Positions 42,690 through 51,234 of a stretch of 64,000 nt of DNA are shown piece after piece. A program made the translations under genes and the position numbers. The DNA comes from Lacrimispora sphenoides JCM 1415. GTDB lineage: Bacteria; Bacillota; Clostridia; Lachnospirales; Lachnospiraceae. A model generated the notes under the pieces. The model saw nothing but the letters and a program-made list of their open reading frames with translations, searched no databases and had not been told where the DNA came from. Location: assembly GCF_900105615.1 (NCBI RefSeq), contig NZ_LT630003.1, positions 4,714,001-4,778,000 on the forward strand, in the 5' to 3' direction. Within the stretch, counting starts at the first letter, position 1; each line of letters opens with the position of its first letter.

Positions 42690-44168
42690 ATGATATTGGA
42701 CAGACAAAAGGAGGTGGTTTTCGTAAGCGCCGTTCTGTTTGGAAAATATCAGCTATACGGCATCTTGGGAACCGGCCGGGCAGGGACAGTTTTTCTGGCG
42801 GTTCATCTGGGGCTTGAGGAATACCGGGCAATCAAGCGGGTACCCAAAAGCTTTCTGAAATTCGAACGTCTAAGGCATGAAGCGCTTGTTCTTAAGGAAC
42901 TTCGCCATCCTGGAATTCCCATTATTTATGATGTAGAGGAAGACGAATTTTATAGTTATTTAATCGAAGAGTATCTGGAAGGAGATTCTTTATTTGACCT
43001 TGTGAAAAAACAGGGCTATCTATCGCGGGAACTGGCTATCTCATATGGAATCCAGTTGACCAGCATCATCAGTTACCTGCATCTCGCAGGACCAAACCCC
43101 ATATTACATTTGGATTTACAGCCGAAAAACCTGTTATTGTGTCATGACATCGTTAAACTGATTGACTTTGAACTTGCCGCGTCCGTGGATGATGCAAATA
43201 TGCACGGAGAGCGGTATGGAACCGTGGGATGTGCGGCGCCGGAGCAGTATTCAAAGGATGGAGTATTGGATGAACGAACAGATATATATGCCATTGGTGC
43301 TATCATCCATTTTCTTTTTACAGGAGAATTTCCTAAACTGCCCTATAAACCGGCTTCATCAATGGATGCCGATCTGGCTGCCGTCATAAACCGGTGTATG
43401 AAAAAGGGAAAAGAAGAACGGTTTTCATCAGCACAGGAGCTGGGTGAGAGGCTTGGACAGCTTAAAAACATGGGAACGGCTGCAAACGACCGTCTACAAT
43501 CGTCATCTCTTACAATTGCTCTTGCAGGGAGCAAATCAGGGGCCGGAACGACTCATATTGGAATCGGCCTGTCTGTCTATCTTAGAAATCACGGATATCC
43601 CAATTTATTTGAAGAAAAAAATGATTCCGGCATGGGCACCGGGCTTGGTGATCATGCAGCCGCAAAGCGGGACCAGTATGGCCTGATGAGGTACCGGGGT
43701 TTTATTTGGAGACCCTATTACGGGCCGGTAGTGAAATTAAAAGAGCCGCCTTATCAAATTCGTATCCTGGATTACGGGAAAAATGTGGAACAGGCACTGA
43801 GGGGCAGCCCAGATGCTTTGATACTGGTATGCGACGGCAGCAGCTGGAGCAGAAACAGTGCCTATTTCTCTGCGGAATATGTAGGGAAAGGCCATAGTTC
43901 CTATGGGATTGTTTATAATCATGCAGCCAGGACAACCAGGATAAGGCTGCCTGAAGGGGCAGCCCCTTCCCGATGCATTAAGGCCCCTTATTTTCCGGCC
44001 CCTTTTGAGACAAATGCGGAAACAGAAGACTTTTACAAGACTCTGCTGGAAGAGATTTTAGAAATAAAAAGCATAAGGAAAAGAGGAAAAGGAAGATATA
44101 GAAGACAAATTAGCGATTGGTTTTCTCAAATGATTTCGGGCAAAAACTGCACCATAGAAAAAGGATAA
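42690..44168 (+). CDS. Serine/threonine protein kinase fused to a degenerate MinD-like P-loop domain
   Basis: 492 residues, no transmembrane segment. Residues 20-260: Hanks kinase with glycine loop GTGRAG (27-32), Lys49 (AIK), Glu64, catalytic loop HLDLQPKN (140-147), metal Asp in DFE (159-161, DFE replacing DFG) and APE (183-185). Residues 274-460: P-loop domain beginning IALAGSKSGAGTTH, where the Walker lysine before T/S is missing, and a Walker B-like ILDYGK at 359-364. This part is paralogous to the next gene. The start is uncertain: AAAGGAGGTGG lies inside the frame at 42706-42716 and the codon nine bases after it is GTA; ATG 42690 has only AAGAG. Function unknown; kinase plus TadZ/MinD-like modules suggests polar or secretion-related signalling. 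Confidence 0.75.
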   Translation: MILDRQKEVVFVSAVLFGKYQLYGILGTGRAGTVFLAVHLGLEEYRAIKRVPKSFLKFERLRHEALVLKELRHPGIPIIYDVEEDEFYSYLIEEYLEGDSLFDLVKKQGYLSRELAISYGIQLTSIISYLHLAGPNPILHLDLQPKNLLLCHDIVKLIDFELAASVDDANMHGERYGTVGCAAPEQYSKDGVLDERTDIYAIGAIIHFLFTGEFPKLPYKPASSMDADLAAVINRCMKKGKEERFSSAQELGERLGQLKNMGTAANDRLQSSSLTIALAGSKSGAGTTHIGIGLSVYLRNHGYPNLFEEKNDSGMGTGLGDHAAAKRDQYGLMRYRGFIWRPYYGPVVKLKEPPYQIRILDYGKNVEQALRGSPDALILVCDGSSWSRNSAYFSAEYVGKGHSSYGIVYNHAARTTRIRLPEGAAPSRCIKAPYFPAPFETNAETEDFYKTLLEEILEIKSIRKRGKGRYRRQISDWFSQMISGKNCTIEKG

Positions 44169-44175
44169 AAGCCTT

Positions 44176-44790
44176 ATGAATAGAACGGTAAAAAAGGTGT
44201 GGAAGCTTTCACGCTCCGGTAAAATGCCGGTCAATCAGGAGATCATTGGGATCATCGGAACCGGAAGAGGAGTGGGGGTGACCCATTTTACGGTTATGAC
44301 AGCAGGATATCTGGGAGGAGTCTTAAGAAAGCGGTGTGCGGTTTTGGAATGGAACAGCCATGGGGATTTCCGGAATATGAGAAAGCTGTGCGCAAAGGAA
44401 CAGTCTCAGGCCGGATGTTTTCATATACTGGAAGCGGATTATTATGAAAGAGCGGGGATTGATACGCTGTTATTGTGCAAAAAGTCCGGTTACCAGGCAG
44501 TGATTGTGGATTACGGAACCGTAAGGGGCAATCTGGAAGAATTTTTAAGATGCGACAGGCAATTTGTTCTCGGGAGCTTAAGCGAGTGGCAGATGGAAAC
44601 GTTTCTGGAGTTTGAGAGTAAGGGGAAAAAAGCGGAAAAGAGCTGGAAGACGCTCGTATCGTTTGGAAGCGAGGAAGCCAGAAGGAATGCGGAAAAGAGG
44701 CTTAACACACCCATCTATCGAATTCCGGTTTCAGTAGACGTATTTGCTGTCACCGGTGAAATCATAGGCTTTTATCAGCAGTTTTTTTAA
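44176..44790 (+). CDS. MinD/TadZ-like P-loop protein lacking Walker lysines
   Basis: 204 residues. The N-terminal loop IIGTGRGVGVTH (27-37) occupies the place of the deviant Walker A motif KGGxGKT, but both lysines are gone. It is followed by CAVLEWNSHGDF at the switch I position and VIVDYGT at Walker B. The same three blocks occur in the C-terminal half of the preceding kinase (GSKSGAGTTH, NLFEEKNDSGM, RILDYGK), so the two proteins are paralogues that may form a heterodimer. ATP binding without hydrolysis, or no binding, is likely. Seven bases behind the kinase gene; RBS AAGGAT. Confidence 0.7.
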   Translation: MNRTVKKVWKLSRSGKMPVNQEIIGIIGTGRGVGVTHFTVMTAGYLGGVLRKRCAVLEWNSHGDFRNMRKLCAKEQSQAGCFHILEADYYERAGIDTLLLCKKSGYQAVIVDYGTVRGNLEEFLRCDRQFVLGSLSEWQMETFLEFESKGKKAEKSWKTLVSFGSEEARRNAEKRLNTPIYRIPVSVDVFAVTGEIIGFYQQFF

Positions 44791-44806
44791 ATACGGGGGA
44801 GGAATT

Positions 44807-45124
44807 ATGTCACGGCAAAACCCTTGTGGTTCTCCCCCGGCCTATGTAACAAATGAGAAACAGACGGGGGATATGCAGATGAGAACAGAAGATGCCAGGG
44901 AAAGGAACGGGCAGGCAGAGAAAGGTCAGTATCTGGCAGGGCTTAAAAAATACCGGGATCAGGGAATCGCCATCATTATCGATGGAGAAGAACTGCCGGA
45001 GAAAGACTGGAATAAAATATTTGAAATAAGGGAGGATGATAGTTTTTATATGGCCGATTTTGTTCCTGACGGAGAGACCGGAAAACTGCGGGAAATAAGA
45101 TTTGACCGGGTTTATTACCGGTAA
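44807..45124 (+). CDS. Small acidic protein of unknown function in the kinase cluster
   Basis: 105 residues, not recognised. The first 45 residues are polar and look disordered. The remainder is YLAGLKKYRDQGIAIIIDGEEL, then KDWNKIFEIREDDSFYMADFVPD and a C-terminal REIRFDRVYYR, a compact alpha/beta pattern. No cysteines after residue 6, no membrane segment. Strong GGGGGAGG site; 17 bases behind the P-loop gene, so co-expressed. It may be a partner or substrate of the kinase (several Ser/Thr in the tail are absent, so the N-terminal region would be the target). Confidence 0.6.
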   Translation: MSRQNPCGSPPAYVTNEKQTGDMQMRTEDARERNGQAEKGQYLAGLKKYRDQGIAIIIDGEELPEKDWNKIFEIREDDSFYMADFVPDGETGKLREIRFDRVYYR

Positions 45125-45359
45125 ATACTGGATCGTGCCAAAAGGGACGCATGCGGGATGCCATCTTCAGCCTTAAGCTGGCTGCTTCAGTGCGTCAGGG
45201 CGGGAATAGGGGATATGTAATGTAATGAAAATGTAAATTCCAAAAAATAAGAATTGTGATATAATGGGCAAAAGAGAGCGAAGATAAGTTTGCTCACGAT
45301 ATAATCCAAAAGATAGTATAGGCATAAGACGATACGATCCATTAGCAGGAGGAAAACAG

Positions 45360-47021
45360 ATGAAGAAGAAAGCAGCGCCGGTTCTTGCGACGCTAGGATT
45401 GATTTTGTTAGTGACCGCCATATTTTCAGGGGTGTGGTTTCTGGAACGGTATATTCCCTCAAAGGAACAGGCAGATATAGCCGGACTGCTGGGAGTAAAG
45501 GGAGATGAAGTGGCCCTTTATCTCAATGAGGATCTGCAGGAGGCAAAAGGGCTTTACCTGCAGGAACAAACCTATCTCCCGATTGAGTGGGTGAATGATA
45601 TGTTAAATGAGCGGTTTTACTGGGACAGCAATGAAAATCTTCTTGTGTATGCCCTGCCGGACTCCATTGTCTATGCGGATCATTCCACGGTCGGAACGTC
45701 TGGGAAACCCCTGATCTGGGTAAATGAGAACGGGGTTTATTTGTCCGTCGGACTGGTGGCAAATTATACGGATATCCGCGTGACTGCCTATGACAGCGCT
45801 GAGCATAAGAGGATTTTTATTAATAACAACTGGGATGCCCAGCAAAAGGCAGTGGTTTCCGAAAAGGGAAATGTCAGGGTAAAAGGCGGAGTGAAAAGTC
45901 CCATTGTGACATGGATTTCTCCCGGAAGCCAGGTCACTGTTCTGGAATCTATGGCTAGGTGGGATAAGGTGCGGACGGAAGACGGATTTGTAGGCTATGT
46001 GGAACGCAAACGGCTGGGGGAAGTGACCAGTGAGGTTCTTAAAAGTACTTTTGCAGCGCCGGTTTACACGAATGTTTCCATGGAAGAACCGGTTTGCCTT
46101 GCCTGGCACCAGATGACAACCCTTGAAGGAAATGGTTCTTTTGACAGCGTGATCGCCAATACAAAAGGGGTCAATGTCATATCTCCGACCTGGTTTGAGC
46201 TTACGGACAATGAAGGAAACTTCCGGTCCCTGGCTCAGGAGGATTATGTAAAGAAAGCTCATGATAAGGGTTTAAAAGTCTGGGCCCTCATCAATAATTT
46301 CAGCCCTGATGTAAATACGGAGATCCTGATGTCAAAGACCTCCATCAGACGGAAGCTGATTGATGCCCTTATGTCGGAAGTGGATCGTTACGGCCTTGAC
46401 GGGATTAATCTGGACTTTGAGGGAATCAAGGAAGCAGCAGGGGTCCATTATGTACAGTTCATACGGGAGCTTTCCATACCATGCCGTGAGAAGGGGATCG
46501 TCTTATCCGTGGATAATTATGTTCCGGCTCCCGGCAATCAGTTCTATAACCGAAAAGAGCAGGGGATCGTGGCTGATTACGTGATTATTATGGGATATGA
46601 TGAACATTATGCAGGCGGGGACGCCGGTTCTGTGGCTTCCATTCAATATGTGGAAAACGGGATCAGGGATACCCTGGCCCAGGTGCCAAAGGAAAAGGTG
46701 ATCAATGGAATCCCCCTCTATACAAGGGTGTGGACCGAAGGACCTGATGGAAAGGTTACCTCTTCCTCTTTGGGCATTGCCCGCGCAAAAGATTGGGTCA
46801 GTGAAAATCAAGTGGAATTATACTGGCAGGAGGAATTGGGCCAGTATTACGGAGAATTGCAGTCAAAGGAAGGGCTTAAAAAGCTGTGGCTGGAAGAAGA
46901 ACGGTCCATAGGACTTAAGATGGATCTAATAAAACAGTATGGCCTGGCAGGTGTGGCTTGCTGGAAGCTGGGATTTGAACCGTCAGACTTGTGGGATGAA
47001 ATCCGGCTTGATAAAAAGTAA
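45360..47021 (+). CDS. Membrane-anchored GH18 glycoside hydrolase with SH3 domain
   Basis: 553 residues. An N-terminal transmembrane anchor (about 8-30), a copper amine oxidase-like beta domain (about 45-160), a bacterial SH3 domain (about 167-222; GNVRVKGGVKSPIVTWISPG) and a C-terminal GH18 barrel. The GH18 catalytic motif is DGINLDFEG with Glu as proton donor, and GYDEHYAGG follows. The set resembles spore or cell-wall hydrolases of the YaaH/SleL/YdhD group that cut muramoyl-N-acetylglucosamine bonds. RBS AGGAGG. First of three envelope-related genes. Confidence 0.88.
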   Translation: MKKKAAPVLATLGLILLVTAIFSGVWFLERYIPSKEQADIAGLLGVKGDEVALYLNEDLQEAKGLYLQEQTYLPIEWVNDMLNERFYWDSNENLLVYALPDSIVYADHSTVGTSGKPLIWVNENGVYLSVGLVANYTDIRVTAYDSAEHKRIFINNNWDAQQKAVVSEKGNVRVKGGVKSPIVTWISPGSQVTVLESMARWDKVRTEDGFVGYVERKRLGEVTSEVLKSTFAAPVYTNVSMEEPVCLAWHQMTTLEGNGSFDSVIANTKGVNVISPTWFELTDNEGNFRSLAQEDYVKKAHDKGLKVWALINNFSPDVNTEILMSKTSIRRKLIDALMSEVDRYGLDGINLDFEGIKEAAGVHYVQFIRELSIPCREKGIVLSVDNYVPAPGNQFYNRKEQGIVADYVIIMGYDEHYAGGDAGSVASIQYVENGIRDTLAQVPKEKVINGIPLYTRVWTEGPDGKVTSSSLGIARAKDWVSENQVELYWQEELGQYYGELQSKEGLKKLWLEEERSIGLKMDLIKQYGLAGVACWKLGFEPSDLWDEIRLDKK

Positions 47022-47055
47022 ACGAAAGACGCGTAAGAGACAGAAAGGTCAGGTT

Positions 47056-48483
47056 ATGAGAAACAGGATCGTATTGGCAGCATTGCTGGGCGTGGCGTGT
47101 ATGCTGGCAGGGTGTTCGCTCAAGGGAACAGAGCCGGAAAGCACCAGCGCAGAGAGTACTTCTCCGCAAGAGACAGAAACAACGAGGACGGAACCGACGA
47201 CCATTGAAGAATTCCCCCAAACTTCGGAGGATCCGGCTTCACAGCCTCCTGAAGAAGCCTTTGACAATGGCTGCAAGATCATTGTAGCTACGGATATTCA
47301 TTATTTAGCCAGGGACTTGACGGATTTTCAGAAGGGGTTCCAATACAGTATAGACCATGGTGACGGCAAGGTGATGCAATACATCTGGGAGATAACGGAT
47401 GCTTTTGTGGAAGAGGTTAAAAAGGAACGGCCCGATCTGGTGATCTTAAGCGGAGATCTGACCTATGAAGGCGAAAAGGAAAGCCATGAAGAATTTGCCG
47501 AAAAGCTTGGTAAAATTGAAGAAGCCGGTATCCCCGTGATCGTTATTCCTGGAAACCATGATATCAATAATTCTAAGGCAGCTCAATTTGTGGGAGATAC
47601 CTTTCTGGGGGCGGAAAATGTGACTTCAGATGAATTCGAGGAGATCTACCAGGACTTCGGATACAATGAGGCGGTCAGCCGGGACCCTGCTTCCTTAAGC
47701 TATGTTTATCAGGTAAATGATTATACCAGAGCCTTAATGCTTGATACATGCCAGTATGAACCGAGAAATCTGGTTGGAGGAATGATCCGGGATGATACAT
47801 ATGACTGGATTGAGGAGCAGATGGAGGAAGCCTGGAATCTGGGGATGAATATGATTCCGGTAGGCCATCATAACCTTCTTGATGAAAGTGAAGTATACTT
47901 ACAGGACTGCACCATTGAACACAGTGAACAGCTTATTGACCAGCTGGAAAGCTGGGAGGTCCCCTTGTTTTTAAGCGGTCACCTTCATGTGCAGCACTAT
48001 ATGAGGTCCAGAAACGACTCCGGGATCTATGAGATCGTTACCAGTTCCTTATCCACGCCGCCTTGCCAGTATGGGATCTTATATTATGGAGACGACGGGA
48101 GTTTCCGCTATCATACAAAGCCGCTGGATATGAAGGAATGGGCAAAAAAGACGGGAAGCACTGATAAAAATCTTTTGAACTTCGATGAATTTGGGAAAAA
48201 GTTTTTAAGCAAGGTATTTTACAATCAGGCTCAGGATGAGTTTAAGAGGCTTGATACATTAAAGGGATTGACCAAAACTCAGAAGGAACAGATGGCAAAG
48301 GTCTATGCGGAGCTTAACGAAGCCTGTTATGCAGGAACCGTTACAGACATCCGGGATAAAGCCAAAGCGAAGGCCGGCTACAAGCTGTGGGAAGAGGAAG
48401 GGTATCCCAGCATCCTGGCTCAATATCTGGAATGGATTACGAACGATGGGACAAGGGACTATAATGCATTGAGCTCAGAATAA
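47056..48483 (+). CDS. Metallophosphoesterase lipoprotein
   Basis: 475 residues, secreted and lipid anchored: lipobox ACMLAGC (Cys20), then a Ser/Thr/Glu-rich linker to about 70. Calcineurin-like metal ligands: ATDIHYL, LSGDLTYEGE, IPGNHDIN, GHHN and SGHLHVQHY. A helical C-terminal extension follows. ATG 47056 gives the signal peptide; an upstream ATG in the previous gene does not. Substrate unknown (cell-surface phosphoester or phosphodiester). Confidence 0.87.
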   Translation: MRNRIVLAALLGVACMLAGCSLKGTEPESTSAESTSPQETETTRTEPTTIEEFPQTSEDPASQPPEEAFDNGCKIIVATDIHYLARDLTDFQKGFQYSIDHGDGKVMQYIWEITDAFVEEVKKERPDLVILSGDLTYEGEKESHEEFAEKLGKIEEAGIPVIVIPGNHDINNSKAAQFVGDTFLGAENVTSDEFEEIYQDFGYNEAVSRDPASLSYVYQVNDYTRALMLDTCQYEPRNLVGGMIRDDTYDWIEEQMEEAWNLGMNMIPVGHHNLLDESEVYLQDCTIEHSEQLIDQLESWEVPLFLSGHLHVQHYMRSRNDSGIYEIVTSSLSTPPCQYGILYYGDDGSFRYHTKPLDMKEWAKKTGSTDKNLLNFDEFGKKFLSKVFYNQAQDEFKRLDTLKGLTKTQKEQMAKVYAELNEACYAGTVTDIRDKAKAKAGYKLWEEEGYPSILAQYLEWITNDGTRDYNALSSE

Positions 48484-48544
48484 CAGGAAAGTCGCAGGGA
48501 GCAGTTCTTTTTTATTTCACTAAAAGATATAATTCATTAAGAAG

Positions 48545-49258
48545 ATGAATCAGGTAGAAAATGTGAAATTTAAGAAGTGGGAACCCCTTATGGCACTGGT
48601 TTTGCTGGTGCTGGTATATGTAATATCAAGTCAGGCTGGAAAGATGACGGCGGGGGTCAAGGCAAAGGCCGAAAAAGAAAGGCCAGTCGTCGTCATAGAT
48701 GCGGGACATGGAGGAAATGATCCGGGAAAGATCGGAATTGACGGAACCCTGGAAAAGGATATAAATTTGCAGATAGCATACCGGTTAAAAAAGTATCTGG
48801 AAGCTTCTGACGTGAAAGTGGTTCTGACCAGAGAAGATGACAATGGATTGTATACGGAAAAGGACAGCAGAAAAAAGATGGCGGATATGAGCAAGCGCTG
48901 TGAGATCATCAATGATGAAAGCCCGTCACTTACCGTCAGCATCCACCAGAACAGCTATCATGAGGAATACGTATACGGAGGACAGGTATTTTACTATAAA
49001 AAGTCGGATAAGGGAAAAGAGCTGGCAGAAATTTTACAGAGCCGGTTTGATTATGTGCTGGGCGAGAAAAATACCAGACTGGCAAAACCCAACGATAACT
49101 ACTATCTTCTTTTACATGTGCGGACCCCGATCGTAATCGTGGAATGCGGTTTTTTGACCAACTGGAAGGAATCAGCTCTTTTGAATAACACGGATTACCA
49201 GGACCGGGTTGCCTGGACGATCCACATGGGGGTCATGGAATATTTGAATACGAGGTAA
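48545..49258 (+). CDS. cwlD: N-acetylmuramoyl-L-alanine amidase, CwlD-like
   Basis: 237-residue Amidase_3 enzyme with an N-terminal membrane anchor (about 15-33). Zinc ligands: DAGHGGNDPG (His), Glu in LEKDIN, His in SIHQNSY and the catalytic Glu in VECGFLTN. The length equals B. subtilis CwlD, which starts muramic-delta-lactam formation in spore cortex. The ribosome site is weak (AAGAAG). Terminator downstream. Confidence 0.88.
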   Translation: MNQVENVKFKKWEPLMALVLLVLVYVISSQAGKMTAGVKAKAEKERPVVVIDAGHGGNDPGKIGIDGTLEKDINLQIAYRLKKYLEASDVKVVLTREDDNGLYTEKDSRKKMADMSKRCEIINDESPSLTVSIHQNSYHEEYVYGGQVFYYKKSDKGKELAEILQSRFDYVLGEKNTRLAKPNDNYYLLLHVRTPIVIVECGFLTNWKESALLNNTDYQDRVAWTIHMGVMEYLNTR

Positions 49259-49566
49259 GGAAAGTACATACAATCTTGTTAATCGAATGAAGCGTATTGG
49301 GAGAAATCTATGAAAAACCGTCCGGCACCGGGCGGTTTTTCATGTTTGACAAGTCGTCAAAACCCAGATAAAAAGCCTTTTAAGAAAATTTGGCTGCAGC
49401 AGGTCAAAGGAGATTGTCTCTATTATCAGGGAATTAAATTTGTCCCATTTATTTGAGGAGCAAACGTTTGGTTAAATAAATTGGAATTTTTAGTCGAATT
49501 ATGATATGATAAAAATATATCGTATGAAAAAAGTGGCGGTCTGAAGAATGAGAAAGGGGAAATTTT
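49259..49566 (+). promoter_or_regulatory. Gene-free interval: cwlD terminator, LacI-type operator, nagA promoter
   Basis: GAAAAACCGTCCGG (49312-49325) and CCGGGCGGTTTTTC (49328-49341) form the cwlD terminator. After about 120 plain bases comes the palindrome CAAACGTTTG (49461-49470), typical of LacI/CcpA-like sites, then TTGGAA (49481-49486), 18-base spacer and TATGAT (49505-49510) driving the nagA remnant and the permease behind it. Confidence 0.65.
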
Positions 49567-49921
49567 ATGAAAACGTTATTCAGAAAAGGGCGGTTTTATG
49601 TAAACGGCTCCTTCGCTTTGGGAGACTTGCTGGCAGAGGATGGAGTAATACGGGATATATCAGAAGTTCACAACGGGGATGCAGCCGTTGTTTATGATAT
49701 GGAAGGAAAGCTGGTGGTTCCGGGATTTATCGATATACATACCCACGGAGCCGCAGGCGTTGATGTGAACAAGGCTACAGCGGAGGATTATGAAACAATC
49801 TACCGCTTTTTTGCCGCCCAGGGTCAACGGCCTGGCTGGGGTCGGTGTAGCGAACCTGGTGGTACTTGATGAAGCATGCAAGGTTCTTAAGACATATGTA
49901 CATGGAAGAGAATGCCGCTGA
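49567..49921 (+). pseudogene. nagA: nagA remnant with internal deletion
   Basis: The first 85 or so residues are a normal N-acetylglucosamine-6-phosphate deacetylase N-terminus, including the metal-binding VPGFIDIHTHGAAG (His58, His60). At about 49820 the frame breaks. In the +1 frame, starting at 49823, the sequence reads VNGLAGVGVANLVVLDEAC and ends TYVHGRECR at 49921, the usual NagA C-terminus (xADLVVLD...). About 260-280 internal residues are missing, so the enzyme is dead. The original frame stops at 49869 after a nonsense tail. RBS AAAGGGGAAA. Confidence 0.85.
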
Positions 49922-49947
49922 TACCGGCGAGGAAGGATTTTGATAAA

Positions 49948-50742
49948 ATGAGCGGTTATTTGTATGGATTGTTTCTATTGATCAGTTTTGGCGCATCCAT
50001 TGCAGGCGCCATCTGCGGAATTGGCGGAGGCGTTATCATAAAGCCCACATTAGATGCATTTGGGGTATTAAGCGTATCTGCGATCAGCTTTCTGTCAGGT
50101 AGCACTGTGCTAGCAATGACCTGTTATTCTGTAATCAAAGGGAAAATGAGCGGAGAGTCTCTGGTGGATATGAAGACGGGGACGCCTCTTGCCATAGGGG
50201 CTGCCATAGGAGGAGTTGTGGGAAAGTCCATGTTCCAGGCAGTTTCTTCCTTGTTTGCAGACAAGGACATGGTGGGGGCTGTTCAGGCGGCCTGTCTCCT
50301 GGTGATCACTCTGGGAACGCTGATCTATACGATTAAAAAGGACAGGATCCATACTCATCATGTGACCAATCCGGTCATTTGCGTGCTGATCGGACTGGTT
50401 CTTGGGATCCTTTCTTCATTTTTGGGAATTGGAGGGGGCCCTATCAATCTGGTGGTGCTGTTTTTCTTTTTTTCCATGGATACGAAGGCAGCCGCCCAGA
50501 ATTCCCTTTACATTATCCTGTTTTCCCAGATCACAGGACTTTTGAATTCCCTGGTAACAGGGACGGTCCCGGAATTCTCCATCTGGCTTTTGGTCCTTAT
50601 GGTGATAGGAGGGATCTTAGGCGGGATGAGCGGCAGGGTGATCAATAAAAAAATTGATGAAATGGTAGTGGATAAGCTGTTCCTGTTTTTGATGGTAGTC
50701 ATTATTGGAATTAATATATATAATATTTATCAATTTATGTAA
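49948..50742 (+). CDS. TauE/SafE family membrane transporter
   Basis: 264 residues, about eight transmembrane helices in two repeats, each with the family motif: GAICGIGGGVIIKP near the start and SFLGIGGGPINL in the middle. Members export or import small anions such as sulfite, sulfonates or organic acids. ATG 49948 gives a typical hydrophobic N-terminus; ATG 49912, inside the nagA remnant, is an alternative. Appears intact even though both flanking genes are damaged. Confidence 0.85.
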   Translation: MSGYLYGLFLLISFGASIAGAICGIGGGVIIKPTLDAFGVLSVSAISFLSGSTVLAMTCYSVIKGKMSGESLVDMKTGTPLAIGAAIGGVVGKSMFQAVSSLFADKDMVGAVQAACLLVITLGTLIYTIKKDRIHTHHVTNPVICVLIGLVLGILSSFLGIGGGPINLVVLFFFFSMDTKAAAQNSLYIILFSQITGLLNSLVTGTVPEFSIWLLVLMVIGGILGGMSGRVINKKIDEMVVDKLFLFLMVVIIGINIYNIYQFM

Positions 50743-50814
50743 ACCTTCAGGGCTGTTGCGGATACGGTTCGCTTCAGCTCTTTTTGCTGCACGGAATCAG
50801 GAAAGGTGACTTTG

Positions 50815-51141
50815 ATGATAGGAATATTGGTTGTGGCTTTTTCCGCTCTTCTTGGAGGTCTTGTCCAGGCGGTAACAGGTTTTGGAGGGGCGATCATCAT
50901 TTTGATTTTTCTTCCCCTCCTCCTGTCCATGAATGCGGCTCCTGCTTTAAGTGATGTGATTACCATGATCCTGTCCTTTTCTATGTTCTGGCGGTACCGG
51001 GAGTCGGTAAGTTATAATGACATGCAGAATGCGGCACTAATCGGATTTATCGGACAGTTTATCGGTTATTACATTGCTGAGAAAAAGGGCATTGACGCGG
51101 ATCAGCCAAGACATTTGTCACAGGCGATTGTGATTCAGTGA
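50815..51141 (+). pseudogene. Chimeric remnant: N-terminal half of a second TauE/SafE permease joined to a SIS-domain tail
   Basis: 108 codons behind AGGAAAGG. Residues 1 to about 75 are a TauE/SafE N-terminal repeat (LLGGLVQAVTGFGGAII). The last 33 or so, GQFIGYYIAEKKGIDADQPR then HLSQAIVIQ, look like the C-terminus of SIS-domain sugar isomerases/deaminases (GlmS ends with [20 protein letters not shown]). The joint lies near 51040-51048. A deletion has evidently fused two genes in frame; a functional product is unlikely but a small membrane peptide could be made. Confidence 0.7.
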
Positions 51142-51176
51142 TTTTTGAAATTTTCTAAGAGATACAGGAGTCCATA

Positions 51177-51225
51177 AAAAGAGCTGCCCATGGCTGATTA
51201 TCATCAGACATCGGGCAGCTCTTTT
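51177..51225. terminator. Bidirectional terminator at the convergent junction
   Basis: AAAAGAGCTGCCC (51177-51189) with GGGCAGCTCTTTT (51213-51225), 13-bp perfect stem; T runs on both strands. Confidence 0.85.
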
Positions 51226-51234
51226 CCTGTAAAT

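Noticed and set aside
42690-45124. Part of a Tad/Flp pilus locus
   Set aside because: No CpaF ATPase, TadB/TadC, prepilin peptidase or pilin gene lies within reach; neighbours are an HxlR regulator and spore-type hydrolases.
49461-49470. CcpA cre site for catabolite control of nagA
   Set aside because: CAAACGTTTG is a perfect LacI-family palindrome but lacks the wider WTGNNARCGNWWWCAW consensus, so only a general LacI-type operator is claimed.
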